64,000 nucleotides of DNA from Episyrphus balteatus (taxonomy: Eukaryota; Arthropoda; Insecta; Diptera; Syrphidae): positions 61,474,552-61,538,551 of the forward strand of contig NC_079137.1 of the NCBI RefSeq assembly GCF_945859705.1, in the 5' to 3' direction. This document shows positions 1 to 13,265 of the stretch, in pieces. Position numbers and translations under genes: made by a program. The notes below the pieces were generated by a model that saw only the letters and a list, made by a program, of their open reading frames with translations, was not told the origin of the DNA and did no database searches. Each line of letters opens with the position of its first letter. Positions within the stretch are counted from its first letter, which is position 1.

Positions 1-2741
1 TTTTTTTGTTCTGAAAACCGTCTGAATGTTTCTATCTGGACGACCGACTCGACTGTTAAAATAGGTCAACGTGAGTTTGGGAAAGCATTTTAGTCGTGTG
101 GTAGAGCACGTTTTTTGTTTTGTTAATGGCATTCAAAGTTTTTGGAGAGAGAGAGATATAGGAGTACAATGATACATGTAAACATGATATTAAAGGCAGC
201 ACATTTCTATTTGAAATGCATGCATATAGACGTAGTATAGTTGTTTTGTATATCTTGTTGTGTTGACCAAGTAATTTGACTGTGTCACGACAAAAAGTTA
301 TTTCGCTAAGGGTTTTTTTTTGCTTGGTTGTAATATGTTCTATACCTAGGAATGCAAAAGTTTGATATCATCACAAAAACAGTCTGAGTGATAGAGTCAG
401 AAATTTGAGGTTTCTTAAGTGAAAAGTATAAAGCTTCTTTCACGGTTAAAAAATTTAAATTAAATATGAAAAAACATGAAAGTTCTATGAACCAAACTGA
501 CCAAAAATTTCCAAAATTTATATTATAAATCTGAGAAATCTTAAATAACAAAAAATAATACCCTTTGAGCTGAAAACCTAACATTTTGACTGAATATTTA
601 AAGATTACTCATTTTTTAAGGTCTTAATAAAATTCTTAATTATTAGTTAAAAAGATTTAAATAGATTAAACCAAACTGTTTTTTTTATCTCTCTCAGACT
701 ATAAATAACGATTATCTACTTGAATCATTTAGGTACCTATTTACGTTGCTTTTAAATTTTGTACTACTTTGTTTTAAATCTATAAACAAAAATTGCTTAA
801 GAATGCTTTAAGTAAAAAAGGTAATGGAATGTCTTTCTGCTTACGAGGCACAAGAATTTACTAATTACATATGTATGTAATATATCTAAATAATTTTCTT
901 CATATATAATAATAAATACAAAATTCATGACATTTTTGGTATATTCGAATTTCTTTCACATGATATATTAAGGTGTGAAAAGAGGTCAGTGTATTACCTA
1001 AGTTCGTGTCAGTTTTTCTAATACTTTCCAATTATATACAGTTGTAAGTATGTAATTGTTGAATGGGTAAAGTAATTACCGTCAACTTGAACTTAAATTT
1101 AATTAGAACAACGTAATATTTGTTGACCTTCAAAAAAGGGTACCAAAACTATATACATAGGTAGAAGGTAGAGTAGGTGTACCTACGCTTTGTAATAGAT
1201 AGAAGGATGGATATTCTGAAAAGTCTAAATAATTGAAGTTTAGTAAATTTTATGAAAGTTTAGCTAACATAATATTCGAACATAATAAAGAAGTAAATTC
1301 AATGACTCAGACTAAAAAACTAATATCAGCAAAATAGGTCAACGACTCTCTGACGTAAATATGACGTCAAAACATTTTCCAAGATTTAAATATTATGTGA
1401 TCGCCCCTGGAGAAAGTCTGTCAACGCGTTGAAGGGTACGATAACACTAGCGCTGATACACAGCTCCCGGGTTTTGACATTTACGGGGGGTTGGCAGAGT
1501 GAAGATATTGTTGTTATGACATCAGAGAATAAACTCGTTGTTCGATTTCGTTTACTGTGTAATCCTTGCATTAATATTAAGCCTCTTTTTATTATTATGT
1601 TTTAGTAACCTCAATTTAAAAATTAAGAAAAACATTTAAAAACATCAATTTTGGATACTACATTTTTTTTTAACGGATTAAAGAATTTGTTTGAAATTTT
1701 GTTAAAGTATGTGAACTTCACCAACAATTTTCTAAACAAAAATTCCAAAAACAGTAAAATTTTTACCATAGTGGGTATTGTGCAAGATAGGCAGGAATTG
1801 AACTCTTTTTGAATTTATTACCAAAAACAATAATGTCGGTTGATCATTGCAATGAAATTCAATTTTTCCTGAAGATGAATATCATAATCGCTTTAAAATC
1901 TTAAACTCCTTAAGTAAATTTTTGTTACTTGCGATAGAATAAAATATATGTATATAATGTTTTCGATATCGGTTTTCTGGAATCATTTTCGAAATTTGGG
2001 ATATTTACTGTGTTAATGTTAGACGTTGAAGGGTACTTTGCTTATTAAAAATTTAAAGTATGTAATTATTATTTCACTTGATTTTTTTCCGCTATACTAA
2101 ACGATCCACGATCACGATCATACATATCAAAACCTTTTTCGCCATTTAATTACTTTCACATCATGTCAAGTTTGTTAGAAACGACCTTCGATAAATTCTT
2201 AGAAAATACTTTAAATAATCTCTCAAGTCTTCTCCCACGTTAATCATTGTCAATAATAAGTTTAATCTAAATAAATATATAAAAAAAACCCTGTAATCAA
2301 AACTTTAAAATTACATGTAAATTTGTTTATTTTTCTATGAATTTATGCTTACTTGACACGAATATTTTTAAAAACATTTTAACTATTTTTTTCTTTCCAG
2401 GTAAAAATTCTCACAAATTATTCAATTAATTTTTATAAATTGGCATGCAGGTAAATATCATTTAAAAATTAGTTCCTTACTTATTAGGTACTGAGAAAAA
2501 AAAACCATTTCAGAAATTCTTTCCAAACCAATTGTTTCGATTTCATTGTGTTATTAAACGAAGTATAAAGTATAATAGATTCAAACTTACGTGATAGATT
2601 GTAGCTACTTTTATTAGCTCTATGAGAATTATTATTTTTCTTGTTATATCTGCTGTCTATAAACTTATAAGAACAATGAATATTATTCTATTAATTGAAT
2701 TTTCACAATAACACAATTATTCCCATGTTGTTGTATATGAT
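1..2741. other. AT-rich intergenic stretch, no gene seen
   Basis: I see no exon with coding character here. Open frames are short, rich in Phe, Lys, Asn and Ile, and lack splice partners. A patch at about 1380-1570 is clearly more GC-rich than its surroundings and could be an unrecognised exon or regulatory island, but nothing in it is diagnostic. Homopolymer runs are frequent. Confidence 0.5.
1351..1369. promoter_or_regulatory. Paired CRE/bZIP-like sites
   Basis: TGACGTAA at 1351-1358 is followed three bases later by the palindromic TGACGTCA at 1362-1369. The latter is the consensus CREB/ATF site and the former a half-variant bound by related bZIP factors. They lie just left of the GC-richer patch at 1380-1570. 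Function is inferred from motif and spacing only; such sites also occur by chance. Confidence 0.25.
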
Positions 2742-2764
2742 TCATCATCATCATCATCATCATC
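2742..2764. repeat. (ATC)n microsatellite
   Basis: About seven perfect ATC units in a row, outside any gene. Confidence 0.85.
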
Positions 2765-3520
2765 GCACACGACTACTAACTAACGATAAATACTCTTAGA
2801 AGCCCATCATAAGGATAGAAATCTATTGAAATATAGAAACTCATGGAACAAATTGTACTCAGCATGCCAACAATTATTATTAAATATTTTTCTATTTCTT
2901 TATTGCATAATGGATCAGTGGGGCGTTGAAAAGATATGTCTATTTGAAAGGTCAGATTTTTGAAGTAAAGAATTTATTACACTGACTTGGCCAACTCTAA
3001 CCCATTGATAGACAATAAAATTTGACTTTGCGAGGTAGCCCTTAGAGGCCAGGAATCAATGTTCATTGTTGGCACAAATTAATTCAAATAAAGAAGGTAT
3101 TTATATTTCATTTCTGTCACAGATGGTTTTCAGTCAACCAGAAACAGAACTTGGAACGTTTGATATTCAATTTCTAGGGCATTTATAGGGTCTATAGAAG
3201 TTGGGATTGTTGTACATTACATCGCAATAAATAAAAATCATTTCTGTCAAACAATTCCACAGCAAAGCTCTGTCTAATTGAGAAGTTATAAAGGTCTTTG
3301 GTGCCAGAGTTAAAGTAAGGAAATATTTGATACGTCAATATTTGAAGGTACTCGTTTTTTCAAATGCCAACTTATAAATCCCTAAAGGTCTCCAAAAATA
3401 CTGCCAATCAAGTTACATAAGTTACCATAGTATCCAATCAAAATCATTGTGCATTTGGTAGGTAAAACGTAATTGGATCATGGCACACTTTCGATCTTAT
3501 TTTTATATTTGAATGTTTTT

Positions 3521-3744
3521 ACCGACTTCCAAAAAGGAGGAGGTATTCAATTCGTCTGTATTTTTTTTTTTTTTTTTTATGTTTGTTACCGCATAACTTT
3601 GGACTGAGTGAACCAATTTTGATAATTCTTTTTGTATTGGATAGCTGGTGGCTGCAGTGTGGTCCCATTTCAATTTCGTTCACTTTTTGCCAAAGGAACT
3701 ATTTTAAAAACCATAAAACCCAGTTTTGATCCATGGAAGTCGGT
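3521..3744. mobile_element. Short MITE with ACCGACTTCC termini
   Basis: The left end reads ACCGACTTCC and the right end is its reverse complement GGAAGTCGGT, enclosing about 220 bp without coding potential. The left end is followed by an AAAAAGGAGGAGG tract. From memory this resembles terminal sequences seen in dispersed insect repeats, but I cannot assign a family. No clear target duplication was identified. Confidence 0.55.
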
Positions 3745-5138
3745 TTTGTTTTTTTGCTAAAAATGATTATTTGAGTTTTCAATTTCAATGCAACAACACT
3801 GGCTTGTTGGCTGGACATGGACACAAACGTTCATTTCGTTTCGTTTTTGGCTTCGTCTCAATGAATTCGATTCACACTGGTTAAGTGGATCACCACATAA
3901 AAAAAAAACGGAACCGAGCCAACAAACGCAGCCAGACAAAACAGACAGACAGACAAAACAGAGCTTTACAAATAATATTGCATTTTGCTTGCAACGAAAC
4001 AGAATATTATGGTAATTAAATTGTTAGTGGTGCTTCAATTGAAATTAGTTTTATTACAATTTTTGTTGTTGTTGTTGTTACTGAATGTTTTTTATTGTTG
4101 TTGTTGACTTTGCTTTAAATGTATGTGGACATTATTATTTGTGCAACATATACAATTACATTTGTATTTTTTTTTTTTTTTTTTTAATTTTACATTCATT
4201 TGAATATAAACTTGTGCTGTTGGAGTAGATCAACCGGACGGACGTTGAATGTTGATGCCGGTTCAATTTGGTTGATGCGTTTTTTTTTTTTTTTGTATTT
4301 CAAATTCCAAAAGCAACAAGATTTTAACTGAGCTAATAAGCAACTACTGATTTTGTCTATGTCTGTATGGATAAATTGTTGTCATTCAGCTGGGATGTTG
4401 TCATTTTAATTACGAAATAGCATTGAATTTTGTTGATATATGCAAACAAACTTCGTTATAGAAAACTAAAAAAATAATTTTGAAAATTTAGAACATTAGG
4501 TATAGGTAGGTACCTATTGAAGATTTTGATTTGATTTTGCATAGACATATAAATGTATTTCCGTTCGATGATAGATATAAAATCTATAATGGGCCAGATG
4601 CTTAATGCAAATAAATGATTTTCTTTTTATAAAAAATTAAAGATTAAAATTTCTGTTACGAATTATACAAAATATGTATTTTAGTTAACTGGAAAATATT
4701 TTAGATACAAAAAAAAAACAATCAGACAATGATCCAAGTTTAAAAAAAGATTCAAAATAGTTTCTTTACCAAGTTAAACAAAAATTAGCGCGCACCATAT
4801 CAAGGGACACGGTTGTACCTAACCATCTCAAGGAACTTCGACCCTCTTCTTATTTTTATACCAATGGACCGAGAGTAGTTCCTTATATATAACGCTTAAG
4901 AAATCACAAAAAACCTAAACTAAGACACGCACAAGCCTTGAATGCATTCGTAGTTTTTTTTATGAATAAAAAAGAATTATCTTAAAACCAGGTTATTTGA
5001 GAGAAATATTATTGTTATAGACTGTTTGGCTTTGGGTTCTTGGTTTCTGTTATAAATGAAACATTTTTACCAATTTTCATTTGTGCAACAATTTTTTCCT
5101 AGTTTTTGTGGTACTAATTACGAATTTCAACATTTCTT

Positions 5139-5870
5139 TAAAAAAAAAAACACCCTTTCACTCAAGATAATTTTGTACACTTTATAGATTCTTAATTCTT
5201 ATACCTACCAACCAAAAAATTTACACAAAGTTTTAAAAATTAATTAAATTTAAGTCAGCTGTTATGATACCTTCCTCACACACAACTTAACCCATCAAAA
5301 AAAACACCCTGTCACCAAAAATAATTTTAAGAACTTTATGAATCCTTTGTTCCTGCTTTATCTAAAACCTTCATTCAGTGTAGCATGTTTTTCACATGGG
5401 TTTCGGTTATATTTTACTTGTTGAAGTCAAAAAACAAGCACCCTTGTTTTTAATCGGCAATAGCTTTTCTTAGAGCAATCGTATTGACTTTATTTTTATG
5501 CCTTTAGATTCAGCATCAAGAAATACCTTGAAAACATGTGTCATATGATGATATTCGACAAACAATTTTTTTAAGTATATTTTTGACTTTCACCCCCTCC
5601 CTTTTGTCCGCGAAAAAACACCCTTCCACCCAACTTTTCTTATAGACTTTTTTTTGTACTTGGTTCTTATCCCAAAAGCAAACTTTTTGAAATGTTTCGT
5701 GAGTGTAACAATTTTTTTTCTTTAAAATGCCTATTTTACCTGTACTAGTTTGAATTTTTAAATTTTTAGCAAGGTTATTCAGGGTTTCAATACAACTCAT
5801 GAAATGCATGGCTACGATTTTGTAAATTATTTTCCTAATAATTGTTATTAACTACCCTATCACCCACCCG
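5139..5870. repeat. Diverged repeats with a CACCCTTTCACC-type core
   Basis: Blocks that begin with an A-run and then CACCCTTTCACTC (5150), CACCCTGTCACC (5304), CACCCTTGTT (5438) and CACCCTTCCACCC (5619), plus CTACCCTATCACCC at 5854, recur at irregular 130-240 bp intervals. The first two are followed by a similar stretch (GATAATTTTGTACACTTTAT versus AATAATTTTAAGAACTTTAT). They look like old duplications of one unit. They do not encode anything I can see. Confidence 0.4.
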
Positions 5871-8710
5871 TTTTCTTTTCAACGTTGACTTGTTGGCCCT
5901 CCTGTAAAAAAAATTTATAACATTAAAAAAAAAAAAAAAAAACAAATACATATCTAACTCATTTTTAAAAAAATAGATTTTTTGAAATCTTTTTTATAAA
6001 AACGCAAAAATTAATTTTTTGAAAATTTTTTAAACTCTAATGCATTGATATGCTTCTTTGGCAAATACATTAAATAACGGTTCATCAAATATTTTGTTAA
6101 ATATTTTTTTTCTCACAAATGTATTGTCTCATTCAAAATTTTAATCCAAATCATTCAAAAAAAGGTACATTGCAAAAAGTGGTAAATTCTCAACAAAGAT
6201 ATATAACAGAAAAAGGGGCCAAGTTCTCCTTGGTTGAAGAGATTTAAGTCTCACACAAAATGTAAAAAGGAATGCACCAAATTCTAAGATTTGATAGTTT
6301 TACATTTTAATTGATTAAACAAAATTTGTTTTAATACATACAAATCCAGATCGCTTCAGACCTTATTCAGTGATTTCTCCAATTTTCTAACTTAACGTGT
6401 CAAATAGGTATATGCTCCTTCAATTCTTCTTCAAACTTAGGAGTGATCAATTGTTATTTTGTCTTGATTTTAGGCATAATTTTCTGTATCCAGAAAAAAA
6501 TAAAAAAAAGGTTACGTATACGCCATACACCTACACAAAAAAAAAAAAAAACGAAACTAGTTAAATCATGTTTGTTCTTTCATATAGATAGTATGTAAAC
6601 ATAAAATTTTAACACATTTTCATCAAACACGAAACCTTTGTTCAGGTTTTTATATCAATTTTACTTGATAAAGTTGAATGTATTCGAAAATTTGAGTTTC
6701 TCAAAGAAGATAAATTAAAAAAAAAAAAAAAACTGCTATTTGACCCTGAAACAACAAATATTTGTTTTCTATTTTCAAAATAAATATTGATTTGCAAAAT
6801 GTATACACCTTTCCATTTCGCCATAGTTTTATACAAATGGTTTTTGTTTATGTGCTGTAAAAAATAAAAAAAAAAAAAACTACAATAGTTTAAAACTAAC
6901 TAAAAGTTTGCAATATTTTTTAGTTCATTTACCAGTGCGTGTTCAGTTAAAAACCATTTATTCATATTTCGTGATTTTTCAACCAACTAACTTATCCTAA
7001 AATTTGCTTGCAACAAACTAGTTTCTAAAAGTCATTAAAAATTTAAATCGAATATATGTAAAACCATAAAATTTAACTTTTAAACCATAAATATTTAAGC
7101 ACTCTCTCATGCTAGTAATAGGTACCTATATTTTCTTTTATGAATTATTTCCAATGAGAACATTATTTTTTATTATTGCTGCGGAACATAGTAAGTGTGG
7201 GAATTTAAACCGCAAACAATATCTGCCTATATAATATGCTGGGGGTATTTTAATTGTGACTAATTCTAAAATGACCTTCATATGAATGAATAAAACAAAT
7301 AAAAAAAAAAAATTAACTCGCATATGTGACAATGACACACATTATTATTATTTGGCATGAAAAAGACATTTTTCATCAGTTGCCATAAAAAATTATAAAA
7401 ATTGAAAATTGAGAACATTTTTAATAATTAATGACATTGAAAGAAGAAAAAAAAATTTCTGTAAGCTTCTTAAAATTAATAAATTTGATCTTTATTACTT
7501 TATTTGTCTATTCACATCCGGATTAATCTATTTTTTTTTTTTTAAGTTCAAAACATTCAAAAAGAACGAAATAATACCCATAGATTTTAAAAATTCACAA
7601 AGCATTGGCTAACAATCGATATCTTATCAAATATTTAAATAACAATCTAAATAAATTACATCCAATTTTGTTACCAATTGTTAGAAAATTCAATTTTATT
7701 TATTCACCACCAAACTGTTTTTGAACTTCATAATAAAGATGATAATTTAAATTCACATCAAAATGCATTTATAAAAAAGGTGCAGTGGGTATATTATCAT
7801 TATAATTAACGGTCAATTTGAATGTGCTATACCAAATACATTGTTGTTGTTGTTTTTTTGTGAATATTATTGGCAACACATTGGAATGTGGTTATACCGG
7901 CAAGTAGGCATCAATACGACTTAATTCCAAAACCTGTAATGCCAAATAGACAACTATAGTGTGTGTGTTATTGACGTTAAACAAACATTCGCATATTATT
8001 AACTTAAATATCTATCCATACATAGCGCGCTCATAGAGCAATCAAAAATTCATATTTTTTTTTTATTTATATTTTGCCATTGGTTTAGCTTAATAATAAT
8101 AATAAAATAGACCAAGACTTCATTTGTATTCTCTATGGTTTGTCCGTTACGTTCCGTAACAGATTAATATTTCTATCGTTTTCTAGGCTACCGTGTTCCG
8201 ACTGACGATGATAACTTCCCATAGGAGTGAAATGCGGCTCGGTAGGTAGTAATACACGCACAAAAGTGGTTAATTTTGTACGATTTTTTTGTTGTTGTTT
8301 TGTTTTAAACTCGCGAAAGTGCATAGACCATAGCGTGTGCTTGTTATATGCATGAGTGCATTGTTTGCAGGATTGGTTTTGTTGAAAATGGCGCCCGAGT
8401 AAATGAATTTAATTGGTTGTAATGCCTTAAAGAAATCATATGATTTAAAAAGATCTTCATTTATTTTGTTTAGGGAAAGCAGTCTTAAATACGACTAATA
8501 TAAATTCAGTTAAATTGTTTTATAGACCAGACTTTTTTTAAATGCCAGTTTTCAAACTAATTTTTAAAAAGAAAAGAAAAAGGATTTTCATGCACAAGGT
8601 TCAAAACAAGCATTATAAGCTCTAAACAATCTTAGGACTTTTGCTTTTAGGAAGGTATAATTTCTGTATCTTTTATCATTTCTCTATCACATATAGCTTT
8701 TAAGTTATCC

Positions 8711-8921
8711 ATTATCACTTACCACTTATCACTTATCACTTATCACTTATCACTTATCACTTATCACTTATCACTTATCACTTATCACTTACCACTTACC
8801 ACTTACCACTTACCACTTACTACTTACCATTTATGACTTATCACTTATCACTTATAACTTATCACTTATGTTATAACTTATCACACATCACTTATCACTT
8901 ATCAGTTATCACTTATCAGTA
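8711..8921. repeat. CACTTAT heptamer satellite, left part
   Basis: About 30 near-perfect head-to-tail copies of CACTTAT, with TACCACT, TTATGACT and TTATCAG variants accumulating toward the right. The array is split by a transposon starting at 8922 and resumes at 9875 in the same phase and orientation, so the array predates the insertion. Confidence 0.9.
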
Positions 8922-9872
8922 GGGGAAAGTGGCCTAAAATGGCACCCCAAGGTGCCAGGGGGCCGAATTGTAGAATCGAAAATAATTAGAAAGTTTTATG
9001 AACGCGATTCTTTAGTTTATCTTACAAAACCAACATATACGAAATTTCAGCAACTTCAAGCCATTATTTGAAATTTGACAGGTCAAACTGTCTCTATCCA
9101 CCTCAAAAAGTACACTTGTTATAATTTTGTGAAATTTTTTTTGCAAAAAAAAAGTATAAAAAATATTGTATTTTGGAAAAAGAAGTTAATGTATGTACGC
9201 ATGAAGTATTTCTTATTATTTTACTGAAATAAGTTGGTTTAAAACGATTTTAAATTTTTTGGTGTAAAAATTAAATTGAAAAAACTCAAAATGGGCAAAA
9301 TGGCCTACTTAGTGCTCGGGTAAAATGGCATACCTATTTCACATGCCATTTTAAATTTTTTTTTTCACATTTTCATTTTTTAAAGTGAAAATAGTTGCTA
9401 TTTATGAAGGATGTACAGAGAGGAAGTCCTGGACTGAGGAAAGCCCTTGATTCCGTCAAAAAACCTGGAAAAAAGCATCCAAAACATTCAAAGTTGCAAA
9501 AACTACAAAAACGAGACGAGCAACCAACATGAACTGGGTTTTAAATGACTGGATGAAAGATCTGGGGGGATTAAGCACCACTTGTTCCAAGAAAATTTAA
9601 AAGGAGCCCATTGACTCAATTTCGCATTTAAAATAACGTATGTTTGGACAGTGTGCCATTTTACCCTGGTAAATTTGATCAGTGAAATTTGTAGACGTCT
9701 TGAAAATTAAAAAAATTAAATACCTTTTGGAACTTTTTTAACTCGCTAATGAAAAAAATGTGAGAGTAATATATTAAACTTTGAAAAGTATATAGCATTT
9801 AAGTTTGAATGCTACTGTTTTTCGAGATACAGGACATTTTCCTTAGGGGGGCCATTTTAGGCCACCTTCCCC
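8922..9872. mobile_element. 0.95-kb TA-flanked DNA transposon in the satellite
   Basis: The left terminus GGGGAAAGTGGCCTAAAATG and the right terminus CATTTTAGGCCACCTTCCCC are inverted repeats, and TA lies on both sides (8920-8921 and 9873-9874), the target duplication of the Tc1/mariner/pogo group. The interior has one short open stretch from 9403 (KDVQRGSPGLRKALDS) that faintly recalls the N-terminal helix-turn-helix of pogo-like transposases, but no full transposase. It is best read as a decayed or non-autonomous element. It shares its terminal style with the element at 18657-19638. Confidence 0.75.
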
Positions 9873-9874
9873 TA

Positions 9875-9985
9875 ATCACTTATCAGTTATCACTTATCAC
9901 TTATTACTTATCACTTATTTTTTTATTGCTTATCACTTATATTTTAACTTATAATTTATCAAATATCACTTATAACTTCTCAGTT
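9875..9985. repeat. CACTTAT heptamer satellite, right part
   Basis: Continuation of the heptamer array after the insertion; copies become imperfect (ATTTTAACTTAT, AATTTATC) and fade out by about 9985. Confidence 0.8.
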
Positions 9986-12669
9986 TCTCTAATTTCTAAA
10001 ACTCGTTACATATGACTTTTCAATAACATTTCGAGTTTTATTTACCATTTACCGTACAACCATTCCAATCCACTTCTGTTTCATTTGGTTTTCCAGTTTA
10101 AAATGTTTCTCATTAAAATAGAAGACATACGAATAGTTAATTTTAAGGTAGGGAGGCTATTAAGAATTTTTGCTTGTCGATAGAATTTTCAATTTAGCTA
10201 GTGATACTGACTGACGCCCCAGAATACATTTCGCCGCGCCATCCACCGCTTAGTTGTAAATGTTGTTATGGGTGAGACTTATAGAGACTATTAATTCATA
10301 GATATAGTATTTCAGAGTAGGTGTGTGGTGGTTATAGCGGTTTTTCTTAATGTTTAGTAATTTATTTTGTGGAGAAAGATAAACATTTTTTCGCATTGAT
10401 AACAGGTAGTATGGAAAGTTGAAAAAAAATTTATTTTTATAGTAAGTGTTAAAAAATTATGTGCGAAATTCTAAACCAAAATTTGTTTTTATGTATAGAA
10501 TTCAGAAGTGATATTGACATATGGTTTTTTTCATATGATTACCGATTGGTACTCGTATATTTTTTTAAATTCTTTATATAGTTCGGTAGTAAGTGATGAA
10601 TTTCACACCTCGTTGTGTGAATTTTTTTGTAGCGTACAAAATAGGTAATAAATCAATTATTTTAAATGTAAAGAAAAATAGTCAAAATGTATATTTTATG
10701 TTAAATTCACTTTGAACGGTAAAGTTGATGCCTTTGCTATTTCCAAACACTAAGTTTGGAAATAGTAAATAAAGTTGTCTGAAAAGTCACCACTTAAAGT
10801 AAAAAACTTAAACTACATTTAATTCTTCACACTATCTCAGTTTTTGTTTAATAATGAGAAGTAAACAACTAATGTACTTATTTTGTCCGTTTCGTTTTTT
10901 TTTTTCTATATAGAATGAGCTTGTGTTTAACAATTTAACTTAAATTTAGGGACTCTACCTGTCGCAAAACTTAGTATGTGCCTGCTCCACATAAAAAAAA
11001 AAACTACAATAGAATTCAAAATGATGTTTTCTTTACCATTACCTATGCCTTGACTCTGAAGACTAGACCTCTTTAGTGTAACTCCGTATTCAAATTACTA
11101 GGAACATAATATCTGGTTTGGAGCCTGTTCCATAAAACAACAAGAGTTGTTAAACAAGTGCCTCAAGTTCACATTTAACAAAAACATGATTTTTATGATG
11201 AAAAGGTTTCCTTACAAATATTGTAGCTAAATGTGAAATAATTCATTACCTAATAAGAATTTTTTGATGGAGTGTTTTAAAGTGACATCAGGCTTAGAAA
11301 GGCAAGTTTAAATTTAAGTAGAGTAGGTTTCTAGTCCCTGGATTGGATATGTAATTTATTGTTATCAAATTGAAGGATTTTGTATTATTTTGATTTAATT
11401 GAAAACTTGAATTAATGCTGAAAACGTTAAGAATAATTGTATGGAATGATAAAATCTCCGAAGTTCAAGGAAACAAAAAAAAAAAAATGAAAATCGTTAG
11501 GTAAGGGCAGTTTTTTTTAAATAATTTTTTATATAGGCAAAAAAATTTTCTAACATTTTTTCAAATAAAAAAAAAAGAAAATGTTGGAATGCTATTTTGA
11601 AGAAATATTAAAGAAATTTCGAAATATTTCACTAATATTCCAGTCATTTTAGTAATTTTTTACTCCAATCTACGGAAAAATTCCTACTCGGAAATTTTGT
11701 ATGTTTCCTTTTTTTCTACAATATGCACCTTTATTGTTTAGAACACACTTTTTAAACATGGTTCAATATTAGTTTTGAGCTTGTTATCAATTTTCCAAAC
11801 ATGATTCCATAGAAAATGTCGTTTGGAGCTTCTCAAGAGAAAAGTTCCAGAATACCTTATAACAATATAAAATTATCTGCTGAAATAACTTAATGGTAAT
11901 TAAAGATTGATAACAAGCTCAAAACTAAAATTGAACCATGTTTAAAAAGTGTGTTCTAAATAATAAAGACGCTTATTGTACAAAAAATGGAAACATACAA
12001 AATTTTCGAAAAACGTGGTTTGCCCTTTTGTATGTATATTATTTTTTAATTCCAATGTGTACATTTTTAATTTCTTTAGTTAATCCGTATTTATGTAATA
12101 AGATAAGTTAATAAGACCAAACAAATATAAGCTATGTTGATAAAAGCCTCAAAAATTGCGCAAAATAAACCAAAAATATGTATTTTTTGTATGTGGGTGC
12201 AATTTAGTCACCTTCTCTCTACTCCCTAAACGGTTTATTTTATAGAAAAATGTTATAGGCATATGTTGTAGATAATTTTACGACGAACAATTTTTATAAT
12301 AACCTCTGATGAGCTCCGATCAATAGGTCGCGAGATATTTCCCAAAAACTTTTCGTGACCTTTTGACCCTTATAACTTAAAAGCTGGACGATATCAATGT
12401 CGATTTTGCACATCTTCATTAAAACGCCGTAATAAAGGTGTATACTAAAATTCAGCCCAGTAGGAATTTTTCCGCAGATAAAACCTAAAATTACTGGACT
12501 ATAATTCGTGTTAAAAAAAGTGATTTTTAAATCCAAAAAATTTTTTTTAAATTTTTGTAATGATTTAATACTACACGCTTTGGTATAAACATCGGGTTAG
12601 TCTTGTAAGAGATATTTAGAAACAAAAAAAAAGGTTCTATTGCAGGTTCGATGTCAAATTCTCTCGATG
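9986..12669. other. Intergenic, no gene seen
   Basis: AT-rich sequence with a small inverted repeat at 11689-12011. Open frames here, such as about 80 codons on the minus strand near 12.3-12.5 kb, have no ATG/Kozak context, splice pattern or recognisable motif. Confidence 0.5.
11689..12011. repeat. Inverted repeat (about 110-bp arms)
   Basis: 11689-11796 and 11900-12011 are imperfect reverse complements: for example GAGCTTGTTATCAATTTT in the left arm and AAGATTGATAACAAGCTC in the right. The loop is about 100 bp. There are no coding features; probably a foldback-type element. Confidence 0.7.
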
Positions 12670-12825
12670 TCAAATTTCTCCATAATAAATCGTTAAACCT
12701 CTAGTTTCTTCTACAAGTTGACTTCTTGTGGCAGCACTTTGGTGAAGTCGTAAACTGTTTCTCCTTCTTTCTAAAACTGGGAACTTCTTCCGAACGATGT
12801 AATGATCTCTTGTTGTCACTTCCTG
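12670..12825 (-). pseudogene. Tc1/mariner-type transposase remnant
   Basis: A minus-strand frame stays open for about 51 codons between two stops and reads TTRDHYIVRKKFPVLERRRN, then SLRLHQSAATRSQL and ETRGLTI. This resembles the second DNA-binding helix-turn-helix region of Tc1-like transposases, which typically carry an R-D-x-Y-I-V-R segment, then RR and a TR-G-V/L pattern. The catalytic DDE part is absent, so this is a fragment. The assignment rests on family memory only. Confidence 0.45.
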
Positions 12826-13265
12826 TTAAGGTAGCTCAGGTGCCACAATTAAATAATGAATTAAATGAATACAAATATATGTATATAGCAATGACAACAT
12901 AAAGCGCAATCAATAGCCAATTCGAAGCTTTCCGCAATCTGTTTTTGAAAAAAAAGGCAATTTTGTTCCACAACAACAATGCTGAATCCCGGTCTTATCT
13001 ATTCAAATATAATTGTCTATTTACTTTGTTTCAAAATAAAGCAATTTTCTGAAGGTCAGACATTAATAAACTTTTGTAATGCACCTACACAACGTCCCAT
13101 CATGCATGTCTTGATTTCTATGAAAGATAAGCAAATTAGGTATACAAAATAGAGATCTAGTTTGTTTTATTATTGCATTTTTTTTTTTATTTTGATCGCA
13201 TTTTAAATATTTCAATATCACTTTTATGTCTTCAAAGTATCAATATTTGTATAAAGATCCAAAAT

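Larger units (their letters stand above)
2765..8710. other. Intergenic, repeats and homopolymers only
   Basis: Apart from the MITE at 3521-3744 and the diverged repeats near 5.1-5.9 kb, this stretch holds poly-A/T runs, (TTG)n tracts near 4060 and 7845, and short open frames without ATG context or splice partners. A somewhat GC-richer piece at 8130-8340 is open on the minus strand for about 60 residues, but nothing in it is recognisable. Confidence 0.5.

Noticed and set aside
8711..8921. Possible CRISPR-like array from the regular CACTTAT repeats
   Set aside because: Head-to-tail heptamers without spacers in a eukaryotic genome; it is a simple satellite.
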